The position numbers and the translations under genes were made by a program. Positions 1 through 8,183 of a stretch of 64,000 bases of DNA are shown one piece after another (position 1 is the stretch's first letter; each line of letters starts with the position of its first letter). The stretch is from Solirubrobacter deserti (GTDB taxonomy: Bacteria > Actinomycetota > Thermoleophilia > Solirubrobacterales > Solirubrobacteraceae): positions 1 to 64,000 of the forward strand of contig NZ_JAPCID010000011.1 of assembly GCF_027587175.1 (NCBI RefSeq). The letters are read 5' to 3'. The notes below the pieces were generated by a model. The model saw only the letters and a list, made by a program, of their open reading frames with translations. It did not search any database and was not told the DNA's origin.

Positions 1-1
1 C

Positions 2-1309
2 CCGCCCCGCGATGCGCCGGCCGGCGGCGCCGCACCCCCGCCGCCGACCCCGGCCCCGTCCGGCGCGCCCGCGCCTCCGTCGCGCGACGACGCCGCCGCC
101 TCGTCCCCGGTGCCCGTCGACGCCGCGGGCCCGTCCACGTCGTCCGTCGACGCCGCCGGCCCGTCCTCGTCGCCCGCCGACGCCGCTGCGCCGCCCCCAT
201 CGCCGCCGGCCGCAGCCGCGCCGCCCGCGTCCTCCCCGAGCGCGGACGCGGTCCGGCGCCTCGCCGCGGAGCTCGAGCTCGTGCGGGGCCAACTCGCGGA
301 CGAGGTGGCCGGCCGTGCTGGGCTCGAGGCCGAGCTCGAGATCGCGCGCAACGAGCTCGCCGACGAGGCCGCTGATCGGGCGCGGGTCGAGGCGGAGCTC
401 GAGCTCGCGCGCCGTCAGCTCGCGACGCAGGCCGGTCATCACGAGAGCGCGGTCGAGCGTGCGAACGAGGTGGTGCGCCTCGAAGGCGACGTGATCGAGG
501 CGCGCACGCGGGCCGAGGCCGCCGAGGCGGCGCGTGACGAGGCAACGACCCGCGCCTGGTCCGCCGAGGCCGAGCGCGACCAGGCGACGGCGCGATTCGC
601 CGAGCTCGAGCGGGCGCGCACGGCGGCCGAGGAGGCGCTGAACGACGCGACCTCGCGGGCCGAGGCCGCCGAAGCCGCCCGGGATGCCGCCCTCGCCCGC
701 GTGGACCAGGCGAACGCGCGCGCCGAGGCGGCCGGTGAGGACGCGTCCGCCGCCGACGCCGACCTCGCCGCCGCGATCGAGCGCGCCGAGCGGGCCGAAA
801 CCCGCGCCGCCGCCGCGATCGAGCGCGCCGAGCAGGCCGAAGCCCGCGCCGCCGCCACGGCCGCACGCGCCGGCGTCGACACGGCGGCTCAGGCTGCGTC
901 TGGCGTCGGCACGCCCACGGCCGCGTGGCCCGCACCCGATGAGTCCGCGGACGTGGCCGCTGGCTCGGCGTTCGCCGACGTCGCCGACCCGCCGGACGCG
1001 CGCGGCGCCGGAGCCGGACTCGTCGAGGCGATCGAGCGCGCCGAGGCCGCCGAAGCGGCGCTCGCCGAGACGATCGAGCGGGCCGAACGGGCCGAGGCGC
1101 GGGCGGCGGACCTCGCGTCCGCGATCCGGCGCGGCGAGCGCAAGGAGCAGGCGCTGCCGGCGGAGCTGCCACCGCTCGAGCGCCCGGTGCGAAGCCGGCG
1201 TACCGAGGCGCATCGGCGGGAGTGGACGCCGACCGAGCGATTGGCGACGGTCGGCGGCCTCGTGCTCGTCGCGATCGTCCTGCTGATCCTCCTGCTCACG
1301 CTGCTCTAG
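2..1309 (+). CDS. Tail-anchored coiled-coil protein, 5' end outside the window
   Basis: The frame is open to the left edge, so the true start lies outside the window; a GTG at 110 is the first visible start codon. The visible N-terminal ~75 residues are Pro/Ala/Ser-rich and disordered. Then follow about 280 residues of Ala/Glu/Arg-rich helix with a repeated IERAERAEARAA-like pattern, typical of a long coiled coil. The last ~22 residues are one hydrophobic helix preceded by a basic stretch, so the protein is probably anchored by its C-terminus with the coiled coil in the cytoplasm. No catalytic domain is visible. It resembles the protein at 6324-8183 in architecture. Function unknown. Confidence 0.75.
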   Translation, partial: PPRDAPAGGAAPPPPTPAPSGAPAPPSRDDAAASSPVPVDAAGPSTSSVDAAGPSSSPADAAAPPPSPPAAAAPPASSPSADAVRRLAAELELVRGQLADEVAGRAGLEAELEIARNELADEAADRARVEAELELARRQLATQAGHHESAVERANEVVRLEGDVIEARTRAEAAEAARDEATTRAWSAEAERDQATARFAELERARTAAEEALNDATSRAEAAEAARDAALARVDQANARAEAAGEDASAADADLAAAIERAERAETRAAAAIERAEQAEARAAATAARAGVDTAAQAASGVGTPTAAWPAPDESADVAAGSAFADVADPPDARGAGAGLVEAIERAEAAEAALAETIERAERAEARAADLASAIRRGERKEQALPAELPPLERPVRSRRTEAHRREWTPTERLATVGGLVLVAIVLLILLLTLL

Positions 1310-1475
1310 AAGCAGGCCTATCAGCCGTCGGACGCGGGTATTGGGCCTGCATGACGCTCGCGCTCATCCTCGCTGCCGGCGGTGGGGACGACGCGCCGGC
1401 TGCATGACGTTCGTTCTGTTGTTTGCTCGTGCCGTTCGCTCGTGAGCGGGCGCCCCAGCCCGCCTGACCCTGTCT

Positions 1476-1482
1476 GGAGAGG
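1476..1482 (+). promoter_or_regulatory. Ribosome binding site GGAGAGG
   Basis: GGAGAGG lies 8 nt before the ATG at 1491 and fixes the start of the DUF4190-like gene. The 180-nt gap upstream holds a direct repeat of TGCATGACG (1348-1356 and 1401-1409) of unknown meaning. Confidence 0.6.
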
Positions 1483-1490
1483 ACAAACTG

Positions 1491-1829
1491 ATGGCCGCAC
1501 ACAGCACTGAAAGCACCACCGCGTCCGCGCTGGACCAGCACGCGTCACCCGTCTCCGACCACCGGACCGCCAGTGGCGCCAAGAACGGGATGGCGGTCGC
1601 CGCCATGATCGTCGGCATCCTCGCGATCCCGGCGATCATCGTCCCGATCCTCGCGATCATCCTCGGCGTCGTCGCGATCGTGCTCGGTGCCGTCGCCCGA
1701 AGCCGCGCCAAGAGCGGCGGGATGAGCGGCAGCGGCCAGGCGATGGCCGGCATCGTCTGCGGCGCGATCGGCATCGTCGGCGCCGTCGCGATCATCGCGC
1801 TCGCGGTGTCCGGCTCCGGCGCCTCCTAG
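1491..1829 (+). CDS. DUF4190-like small membrane protein
   Basis: A 112-residue protein with a polar N-terminus of about 35 residues and two hydrophobic segments (about 35-65 and 82-108) separated by a short Gly/Ser/Lys linker. The [14 protein letters not shown] opening of the first helix, the Ile/Val/Ala-rich hairpin and the second helix ending near the C-terminus fit the DUF4190 family of actinobacterial membrane proteins. The start is set by a good Shine-Dalgarno. It overlaps the convergent DNA ligase gene by 4 bp. The role of the family is not known; it is often found attached to secreted or envelope proteins. Confidence 0.7.
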   Translation: MAAHSTESTTASALDQHASPVSDHRTASGAKNGMAVAAMIVGILAIPAIIVPILAIILGVVAIVLGAVARSRAKSGGMSGSGQAMAGIVCGAIGIVGAVAIIALAVSGSGAS

Positions 1830-3301
1830 GCGCTGCGCACCGCCAGCACCGCTTCGAGCGTGTCCGCCTGCGCCGCCGGCTTGTCCGGCCGGTGGCGCAG
1901 GACGCGCGCGAACCGCAGGGCGACCCCGCCCGGGTAGCGCGGACTCGTCTGCACCCCGTCGAACGCGATCTCGACCACCAGCTCGGGCCGCACGTGCACC
2001 ACGTGTCCCTCGCGGCGCGTCTCGAGCTCGAGCAGCTTCTCGGTCTGCCACGCGAGCATCGCGTCGGTCAGCCCTTTGAACGTCTTGCCGAGCATCACGA
2101 ACCCGTCCTCGTGGCGCGCGCCGAGCCACAGGTTCGAGAGCTTCCCGCGCCGGCGCCCCGAGCCCCACTCGACCGCGAGCACCACCAGGTCGAGCGTGTG
2201 CACCGGCTTGACCTTCACCCACGCCGACCCGCGCCGCCCCGCCTCGTAGGGCGCCTCCAGCGCCTTCACCACAACGCCCTCGTGCCCCTGCGCCAGCGCG
2301 AGCTCGAGCTGCTCGGGCCCGCCGCGCGGCACCCGCCAGCGCTCCGGCACCAGCGCGTGCAACGCCGACACCCGCACGGACGCGGGCTCGTCGAGCAGAT
2401 CGACGCCGTCCAGGTGCATCACGTCGAAGAACAGCGGCGTCAGGAGCACGGTGCCGGACTTGCTCGCGAACCGGCTGCCGGTCACCTGGAACGGGTGCGG
2501 GCGCCCATTTTCCCGCAAGGCGATCGCCTCGCCGTCGAGCACGAAGGACCGGGCGTCCAGCGCCAACGCCGCCTCGACCACCTCCGGGATGCGCGCCGTC
2601 ACATCGTCCAACGTCCGCGTGAAGATCCGCACCTTGTCACCGTCGCGGTGCACCTGGATACGCGCGCCGTCGAGCTTCCACTCGACCGCGGCCGGCCCGG
2701 TCTTCTCCAGCGCCGCGTCCACGTCCGGCGCGGTGGAGGCGAGCATGGGGGAGATCGGCCGCCCGACCTCGAGCCGGAATTGCCCGAGATCCTCGCCCGC
2801 GAGCGCGACCGCCGCCACCGCGCCGAGGTCACCGCGCAGCATCAGCGCTCGCCGGACGTCCTTGACCGGCACCTCCGCGGCCTTCGCGACGGCGTCCCCG
2901 ACCACCGCCGCGAGTGCGCCCTGCCGGATGTCCCCGAGCACGAGCGCGCGCAGGAACGCCTGCTCGGACGCCGTCGCCCGCGCCATCAGCTCGCCCAGCG
3001 CGGCCCGGCGCCCCGCGACCGATCCCGCGCCGCTCAGCGACGCGACGCGCTCCAGCGCGGCGTCCACCTCCGCCACGGTCAACGACGCCTCCGCGGCCGG
3101 CGCGGGCGGGTCCTCCTTCAGCGACGCCCAGCCCACACCGAGCACCCGCTGGCGCGGCGAGCCGGCCAGGTAGGACGCGCCGGCCGCGCGCTCGTCAGGC
3201 GCGAGGCCGCGCAGCGCGGCCGCGATCCGCTCGGCCTTCGCGAGCCGCCCCGACTCGGCGCGGACGTCCTCGGTGGCAGCGGCGAGCTCGGCGAACAGCA
3301 T
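1826..3301 (-). CDS. lig: ATP-dependent DNA ligase
   Basis: A 491-residue protein with the three-part layout of archaeal/eukaryotic-type ligases: an alpha-helical N-terminal DNA-binding domain (about 1-180), the adenylation domain with the nucleotidyl-lysine motif EWKLDGAR (Lys about 209) and further ligase motifs such as FVLDGEAIA, and an OB-fold C-terminal domain with [19 protein letters not shown] and the closing motif ALRFARVLR. The size is close to mycobacterial LigB. It seals nicks using ATP and is an accessory ligase beside the NAD-dependent LigA expected elsewhere. It reads away from the SDR gene at 3322, 20 bp apart. No Ku or primase gene sits beside it, so a role in end joining is not supported here. 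Confidence 0.92.
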   Translation of the reverse strand: MLFAELAAATEDVRAESGRLAKAERIAAALRGLAPDERAAGASYLAGSPRQRVLGVGWASLKEDPPAPAAEASLTVAEVDAALERVASLSGAGSVAGRRAALGELMARATASEQAFLRALVLGDIRQGALAAVVGDAVAKAAEVPVKDVRRALMLRGDLGAVAAVALAGEDLGQFRLEVGRPISPMLASTAPDVDAALEKTGPAAVEWKLDGARIQVHRDGDKVRIFTRTLDDVTARIPEVVEAALALDARSFVLDGEAIALRENGRPHPFQVTGSRFASKSGTVLLTPLFFDVMHLDGVDLLDEPASVRVSALHALVPERWRVPRGGPEQLELALAQGHEGVVVKALEAPYEAGRRGSAWVKVKPVHTLDLVVLAVEWGSGRRRGKLSNLWLGARHEDGFVMLGKTFKGLTDAMLAWQTEKLLELETRREGHVVHVRPELVVEIAFDGVQTSPRYPGGVALRFARVLRHRPDKPAAQADTLEAVLAVRSA

Positions 3302-3321
3302 CGCCGGTAGTTTCGCCGACC

Positions 3322-4092
3322 ATGCCCAAGACCGTGCTCGTCACCGGCGCGTCCAGCGGGATCGGGCGCGCCGCCGCCATCGCGCTCGCGCGCCGCGGCT
3401 TCACCGTCTACGCCGGCACACGCGCCGCGCTCGACTACGACGGCGTCACGCCGGTCGAGCTCGACGTCACCCGGGACGTCAGCCATCTGCGCGAGCTCGA
3501 GCTCGACGCGGTGGTCAACAACGCGGGCATCGCCGTGATCGGCCCGTTGGAGTACCTACCCCTCGACGAGCTGCGCCGCCAGCTGGAGGTGAACACCGTC
3601 GGCCAGCTCGCGGTCATCCAGGCGTGCCTGCCGGCGCTGCGACGCACGCGCGGCCGGATCGTGAACGTCTCGTCGATCTCCGGCCGGGTCGCGCTGCCGC
3701 TCTACGGGCCGTACGCGGCGTCGAAGTTCGCGCTCGAGGCCCTCAGCGACGCGCTGCGTCAGGAGCTCCGGGGCTCTGTGCACGTCTCGCTGATCGAGCC
3801 CGGCGCCGTCGCGACGCCGATCTGGCAGCGCACCCTCGCCGTCACCGAGACGCCGCCGGAGCCGTATGTGCGGATCGCCGAACGGCTGCGCGCGATGGCG
3901 GAGGACGCCGAACGGACCGGCATGCCGATCGACGTCGTCGTCGGCGCGATCCACCGTGCGCTCACCGCGGCCCGCCCGCGCGCGCGGTACGTCCTCGGTC
4001 GCGACGCACGGGTCATGGTCACGCTCGCGCGTGTGCTGCCCGTGCAAGCGATGGACCGGCTGATCGCACGTATTGTTGAACAATCACGATGA
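3322..4092 (+). CDS. Short-chain dehydrogenase/reductase
   Basis: A 256-residue classical SDR. It has the Rossmann motif TGASSGIG at about residues 8-15, the structural motif NNAG, the catalytic Ser in NVSSISG and the YxxxK pair in [11 protein letters not shown]. After the nucleotide-binding motif the sequence runs [11 protein letters not shown], so coenzyme preference is unclear. The family catalyses NAD(P)-dependent oxidation or reduction of alcohols, ketones or sterol-like substrates; the substrate here cannot be told. The ATG at 3322 is chosen because the glycine motif follows at once; the frame is open further upstream but lies antisense to the ligase. The stop codon lies in the operator region of the next transcription unit. 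Confidence 0.88.
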   Translation: MPKTVLVTGASSGIGRAAAIALARRGFTVYAGTRAALDYDGVTPVELDVTRDVSHLRELELDAVVNNAGIAVIGPLEYLPLDELRRQLEVNTVGQLAVIQACLPALRRTRGRIVNVSSISGRVALPLYGPYAASKFALEALSDALRQELRGSVHVSLIEPGAVATPIWQRTLAVTETPPEPYVRIAERLRAMAEDAERTGMPIDVVVGAIHRALTAARPRARYVLGRDARVMVTLARVLPVQAMDRLIARIVEQSR

Positions 4093-4104
4093 TTGTGGAA
4101 CAAT
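4072..4104. promoter_or_regulatory. Two tandem FadR/GntR-type operators
   Basis: ATTGTTGAACAAT at 4072-4084 and ATTGTGGAACAAT at 4092-4104 are near-perfect palindromes spaced 20 bp start to start. Both fit TNGTNNNACNA, the operator consensus of the FadR subfamily of GntR regulators. They end 7 bp before the ATG of the EamA exporter, whose operon encodes a FadR-type regulator at 4975. The inferred role is repression of exporter and regulator until a ligand binds. Confidence 0.7.
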
Positions 4105-4111
4105 CGCCGTC

Positions 4112-4978
4112 ATGTCCCGGTTTCAGGTCTTGCTCGCCTCGCTCTGCTTCGGCACCACCGGCACCGCCCAGGCGCTCGGTCCGGCGGGGCTGTCGCCGGC
4201 GGGGGTGGGCGCGGCGCGGATCCTGATCGGCGGTGCGCTGCTCGTCCTCGTCGCACTGCTGGCCGACGGGCTGCGCGGTCTTCCGCGGCGCCCGCTGCTG
4301 CTCGCCGCGGCCGCGGTCGCGGCCTACCAGCTGTCGTTCTTCGCCGCTGTCGCCGACACCGGCGTGGCCGTTGGGACGATCGTCGCGCTCGGCTCCGCGC
4401 CCGCCCTGGCCGGGGCGCTCGAGTGGCTGGTCGAGCGGCGGGCGCCCACCCGTGCGTGGGCGATCGCGACGGCGCTGGCGTGCGCGGGCGTCGCGATGCT
4501 GGCGCTGGCCGGGGCGGACGCGTCGATCTCGGTTCTCGGCGTGGCGCTCGCGCTGGTCGCCGGCGCGTCCTACGCGGGCTACACGTACGCGGCCAAGCAG
4601 ATGCTGCAGGCCGGCCACACGCCGGAGCGCGTGATGGCGGGGGCGTTCGGGCTCGGCGCGGTCGTGCTCCTCCCGGTGCTGTTCATCACCGGCGCCGAGT
4701 GGCTGGCCACCACGGACGGGCTGCTGCTCGCGGTCTTCCTCGGCGTCGTCCCGACCGCCGGCGCCTATCTGCTGTTCGCGCGCGGGCTCAAGCGGCTCAG
4801 CGCGGCCGAGACGGCGACGCTCACCCTGGCCGAGCCGCTCACGGCGACCCTGCTGGGCGTGATCGTGCTCAGCGAGGCGTTGAACGCGCCCGCGGCGGTT
4901 GGCGCGGCGTTGATCCTGAGCGGGTTGCTCGTGCTGGCTGCGCCGGAAGTGCGCCGGCCGGTTACGGTCCCGGCGTGA
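4112..4978 (+). CDS. EamA (DMT) family transporter
   Basis: A 288-residue membrane protein with about ten hydrophobic helices arranged as two EamA repeats; the second half repeats the pattern of the first, with AAETATLTLAEPLTATLLGVIVLSE as the family's signature helix pair (residues roughly 225-250). DMT transporters of this type export metabolites, amino acids or drugs using the proton gradient. The ATG at 4112 is preferred over an in-frame TTG at 4073, which would place the start inside the operators. The stop overlaps the GTG of the GntR gene (GTGA), so the two are translationally coupled. The substrate is probably the ligand of the coupled regulator. Confidence 0.87.
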   Translation: MSRFQVLLASLCFGTTGTAQALGPAGLSPAGVGAARILIGGALLVLVALLADGLRGLPRRPLLLAAAAVAAYQLSFFAAVADTGVAVGTIVALGSAPALAGALEWLVERRAPTRAWAIATALACAGVAMLALAGADASISVLGVALALVAGASYAGYTYAAKQMLQAGHTPERVMAGAFGLGAVVLLPVLFITGAEWLATTDGLLLAVFLGVVPTAGAYLLFARGLKRLSAAETATLTLAEPLTATLLGVIVLSEALNAPAAVGAALILSGLLVLAAPEVRRPVTVPA

Positions 4979-5739
4979 CCGCGGTCGAGGCTGTAACGGA
5001 CGCTTTACGTCAAACGATCCTTGACGGGGAACGTCCCGCGGGGTCGCGCCTGGTCGAAGCGGAACTGTGCGCGCGATACGGCGTGGCGCGGCATTCGCTG
5101 CGCGCGGCGCTGCGCGCGCTGGCCGCTGAAGGCATCGTCGTGATCGAGACGAACCGCGGCGCGCGGGTCGCACGGCTGACAGCTGACACAATCGTGAGTC
5201 TGTTTGAGCTTCGCACGGCTCTGGAAATTGAAGCCGCGCGTCTGGCACTTGACCGCGGCCCGCTTCCGCCGAGCGTGTACGCGGCGTTGGCCGTGCTGGA
5301 GCGGGCGTGCGAGGCGGGCGCCTGGGGCGCGATCAACGACGCACACAACGGCTTGCACCGGGCGATCGTCGAGGCGGCCGACTCGCCGCGGATCACGGCC
5401 GCGCACGCGGCGCTCGACGGCGAGCTCCGGCTCTTCATGAACCAGCTCGAGCCGCTGTGGAGCGCGGAGCGGATGGCAACCGACCACGTCGCGCTCGTGC
5501 GGGGGCTGGAGCGCGACGGGCCGGCTGCGCTGCGGGGGCATCTCTCCGAGTCGGCAGCGGCGTTGGTCGCGGCGGAAAGGGACTCCGAGCGGCCGGGTCG
5601 TGTCGGCGACCCGGCCGCCCGGCGGAGGCGAGGGGGGAAGGCGGCCACGCGGGAGGCAGAACGAAGCGGCTGGCCCAAGATGCCCACGGGTCCAGGCGGG
5701 AAACGCGCCGTGTCAGTACTTGAACGAAAACGGGTGTGA
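4975..5739 (+). CDS. GntR-family regulator, FadR/FCD type
   Basis: A 254-residue protein. The N-terminal winged helix (about 1-70) has the typical GntR sequence VTDALRQTILDGERPAG and ARHSLRAALRALAAEGIV. It is followed by an all-helical FCD ligand-binding domain (about 75-200) with candidate metal-binding residues in DAHNGLH and TDHVALVRGL. The GTG start overlaps the stop of the exporter gene. It likely binds the two TTGTNNNACAA palindromes at 4072-4104 and so controls its own operon. The last ~50 residues are Arg/Gly/Pro-rich, lie beyond the FCD fold and are not expected in the family; they may be non-functional read-on. Confidence 0.86.
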   Translation: MTAVEAVTDALRQTILDGERPAGSRLVEAELCARYGVARHSLRAALRALAAEGIVVIETNRGARVARLTADTIVSLFELRTALEIEAARLALDRGPLPPSVYAALAVLERACEAGAWGAINDAHNGLHRAIVEAADSPRITAAHAALDGELRLFMNQLEPLWSAERMATDHVALVRGLERDGPAALRGHLSESAAALVAAERDSERPGRVGDPAARRRRGGKAATREAERSGWPKMPTGPGGKRAVSVLERKRV

Positions 5740-5787
5740 TGGGCGTTGCGGCGATCCAGCGGGGGCGCTTGTCAGACTTCTCAAGCG

Positions 5788-6324
5788 ATGAACCGTAGAT
5801 TCGACATCGGGCCGTTCGTGCTCGCGCTCGGCGCGCTCCTGCTGCTCGTCGGCCTGTTCCTCGACTGGTACGGCGTGTTCAACGCGTGGGCCGTGTTCGA
5901 GATCGTGGACCTGCTGCTCGCCGCCTGCGCCGTCGCGGCCGTGATCGGGGCCGTCGGCCTGCTCACCCCGGAGGTGGAGTACGTCGACAAGCGCGCGTTG
6001 CCGTGGCTCGTCGGCGTGGCCTTCGTCGTCGTGGCCGCCCAGCTGATGGACCCGCCGCCGGTGCCGGACGAGGATCTCGGGCTCGGCGCCTGGCTCGCGC
6101 TCGCCGGCGCGTTCCTGATGGTCGTCGGCGCGGTGCTCTCGTTCTCGAAGGTGTCGTTCGCCGTGGCGGTCGAGGGGCGTGACCGTCGGACGCGCGTGGC
6201 CGCCGTCGATCACCGGCCGCCGCCGACCGAGACCGGCCAGCATCCCGTGGCGCGCTCGAGCACCTCGCTGCTGCACCCACGGCCCACCGAAGAAGATCCC
6301 CCCGAGGCGCGCGAGACCAGCTGA
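5788..6324 (+). CDS. Four-helix integral membrane protein of unknown function
   Basis: A 178-residue protein with four hydrophobic segments (about 7-30, 35-62, 70-88 and 98-122) followed by a polar, Pro/Arg-rich cytoplasmic tail of about 55 residues. I do not recognise a named family. The ATG at 5788 directly precedes the first membrane helix; an in-frame TTG 42 nt upstream would only add a polar stretch. The stop overlaps the start of the next gene by one base (TGATG), so it is probably coupled with the coiled-coil protein at 6324. Confidence 0.72.
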   Translation: MNRRFDIGPFVLALGALLLLVGLFLDWYGVFNAWAVFEIVDLLLAACAVAAVIGAVGLLTPEVEYVDKRALPWLVGVAFVVVAAQLMDPPPVPDEDLGLGAWLALAGAFLMVVGAVLSFSKVSFAVAVEGRDRRTRVAAVDHRPPPTETGQHPVARSSTSLLHPRPTEEDPPEARETS

Positions 6325-8183
6325 TGCCGGACGCCGCGGACGTCTCGTTCGAGCTCGAGCGCTTCGAGTGGACGGCGGACGACCGGCTCGTCGTCGTCGG
6401 CCGCTGGAACGGCGTCAGCGGACGGCGCCTGCTGCGGCCGGCGCTGAACGTCGACGCCGGTGGCCGTCGCACGCGCGTGACGGGCAGTGCGGAAGCTGAC
6501 GAGGCCGGCTGGCGGGCCTCGTTCGACTGGGACGTCGCGCGTGGCGAGGTGCTCGGCGCCGAGCTCGAGCTCGGCCGCTCGCTCGTGGTCGAGCTGCCGC
6601 CGCCGCGCCGGCGTCGCCGCCGCGGCGCGCAGGCCACGGCGGAAAGCGACATGCGCGCCGTGCTCGCGGAGCTGCGCTCCGAACGCGACGCGCTGCGGGC
6701 CGAGCTCGACGAGCGCCCGGATCTGCGCGCCGAGCTCGCTGCCGCCCAGGCCGAGCTGGACGCGCTGCGCGACGAGCGTCCCGAGGCGGACCGCCTGGCC
6801 GCCGCGCGCTCCGAGGTCGAACGCCTCACGCGCGAGCTGGAGGCGCTGCGCGTGGACGCGGACGGTTCCCGCGCGGACGCCGAACGGCTTGCGAGCAAGG
6901 TCGAGGCGCTGCGCGCGGACGCCGCGGCGCTGATCGAGGCCCGCGCGGAGCTCGACGCGCTACGCGCCGAGCTCCAGGCGCTGCGGGGCGGCGCCGACGA
7001 CGAGGCGGCCGCGCTGCGCGCGGAGGTCGAGCGGCTACGAGGCGACGCCGACGAGCTCGCGCAGGTCCGGGCCGAGCTCGAGCGGCTCTTGGCCGACGCC
7101 GGGGCGCTCACCGCCGCGCGGGCGGAACTGGAAGCCGCGCGGGCGGAGGCCGAACGGCTCGCCGCCGAGCTCGCCGCCCTGCGCGACGAGGCCCCGGCGG
7201 AGCTCGAGTCGCTGCGCACCGAGGCGCAGGTCGCGCGGGCCGAGGCGGACGAGCTCGCCGGGCTGCGGCTCGCGCACGGCAGCCTGAAGGCCGCGCACGA
7301 GCGGCTCGAGGACGAGCTGGAGCAGATGCGCGCCGTCCGCGAAGAGCGCGACGAGCTCGCCGGCCAACTCGAGCAGTTGCGCGCGGCGGCCGGCGACGAC
7401 GAGCACCAGCGCACCGCGCTCGGCGAGGTCATCCGCGAGCTGCAGGAGCGGACCACTCGGGCCGAGGACTCCAACGAGCGGCTCACGAACGAGCTGGCCG
7501 TGGCCCGCGAGGACGTGGTGCGTCTCCAAGGACTGCTGGCCCAGCGCGAGGAGGCGCTGACCGCCGTGGAGGCCGAGGCCGACGAGCGCCTCGAGAGCGA
7601 GCGCGCGGTCACCACCGAGGTCCACGAGCGGCTGGCGACGGCGCGTGAGGAGGCGCAGCGGTCCATCGTCGCCGAGGCCGAGGAGACCGAGCGCCTGCGC
7701 GCGGAGCTCGACCGGTCCCGCGAGGACGCCGAGCGCCTGCTCGCGGCCGAGCGCGCCGAGGTCGCCCGCCTGCGCGAGGAGCTGCTCAACAGCGAGGTTC
7801 CGGACGGTGAGCCCGACGAGGCTTCGCGCCGCATGGTCGAGCGCATCCAGCGTGAGCTCGACCGCGAACGCGCCGCCGCCCGCGGGCTGCGCCGCGAGCT
7901 CGAGGTTCTGCGCGCGGAATCGGCCGAGGAGCGCCGCTCGCAGACCAACGGCACGCTGAGCGAAGACGTGACGCTGCCTGCCGCGACGGCGGCCGGCCGC
8001 GCCGGCCGGCCGCCCATGGACGCGTCCCGCCGCCGCGCTGCCGCCCGGCCGGGCGCGGCGCACCGGGTGCCGTCCTCGCGCCCGTCCCCGGTCGCGCTGT
8101 GGGCCGTGCGCGTGATCGCGGCGATCCTGATCGCGGCGATGGTCGTCGCGCTCGTGTACGTCGCGCAGCTCGTGGTGCCGTGA
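6324..8183 (+). CDS. Long coiled-coil protein with C-terminal membrane anchor
   Basis: A 619-residue protein in three parts. Residues 1-95 form a compact, beta-rich domain of unknown type ending in an arginine cluster (PPPRRRRRRGAQ). Residues about 105-540 are a continuous Leu/Glu/Arg/Ala heptad coiled coil. A Pro/Arg linker then leads to a single C-terminal transmembrane helix (about 590-617). This places the N-terminal domain and rod in the cytoplasm, tethered to the membrane. It is translationally coupled to the small membrane protein before it and to the multi-spanning protein after it, so the three may act together at the membrane. No enzymatic motif is visible. Confidence 0.8.
   Translation: MPDAADVSFELERFEWTADDRLVVVGRWNGVSGRRLLRPALNVDAGGRRTRVTGSAEADEAGWRASFDWDVARGEVLGAELELGRSLVVELPPPRRRRRRGAQATAESDMRAVLAELRSERDALRAELDERPDLRAELAAAQAELDALRDERPEADRLAAARSEVERLTRELEALRVDADGSRADAERLASKVEALRADAAALIEARAELDALRAELQALRGGADDEAAALRAEVERLRGDADELAQVRAELERLLADAGALTAARAELEAARAEAERLAAELAALRDEAPAELESLRTEAQVARAEADELAGLRLAHGSLKAAHERLEDELEQMRAVREERDELAGQLEQLRAAAGDDEHQRTALGEVIRELQERTTRAEDSNERLTNELAVAREDVVRLQGLLAQREEALTAVEAEADERLESERAVTTEVHERLATAREEAQRSIVAEAEETERLRAELDRSREDAERLLAAERAEVARLREELLNSEVPDGEPDEASRRMVERIQRELDRERAAARGLRRELEVLRAESAEERRSQTNGTLSEDVTLPAATAAGRAGRPPMDASRRRAAARPGAAHRVPSSRPSPVALWAVRVIAAILIAAMVVALVYVAQLVVP

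Noticed and set aside
439-1299. Minus-strand Ala/Ser-rich frames opposite the first coiled-coil gene
   Set aside because: Shadows of repeated GCC/GAG/CGC codons; no start context or motif.
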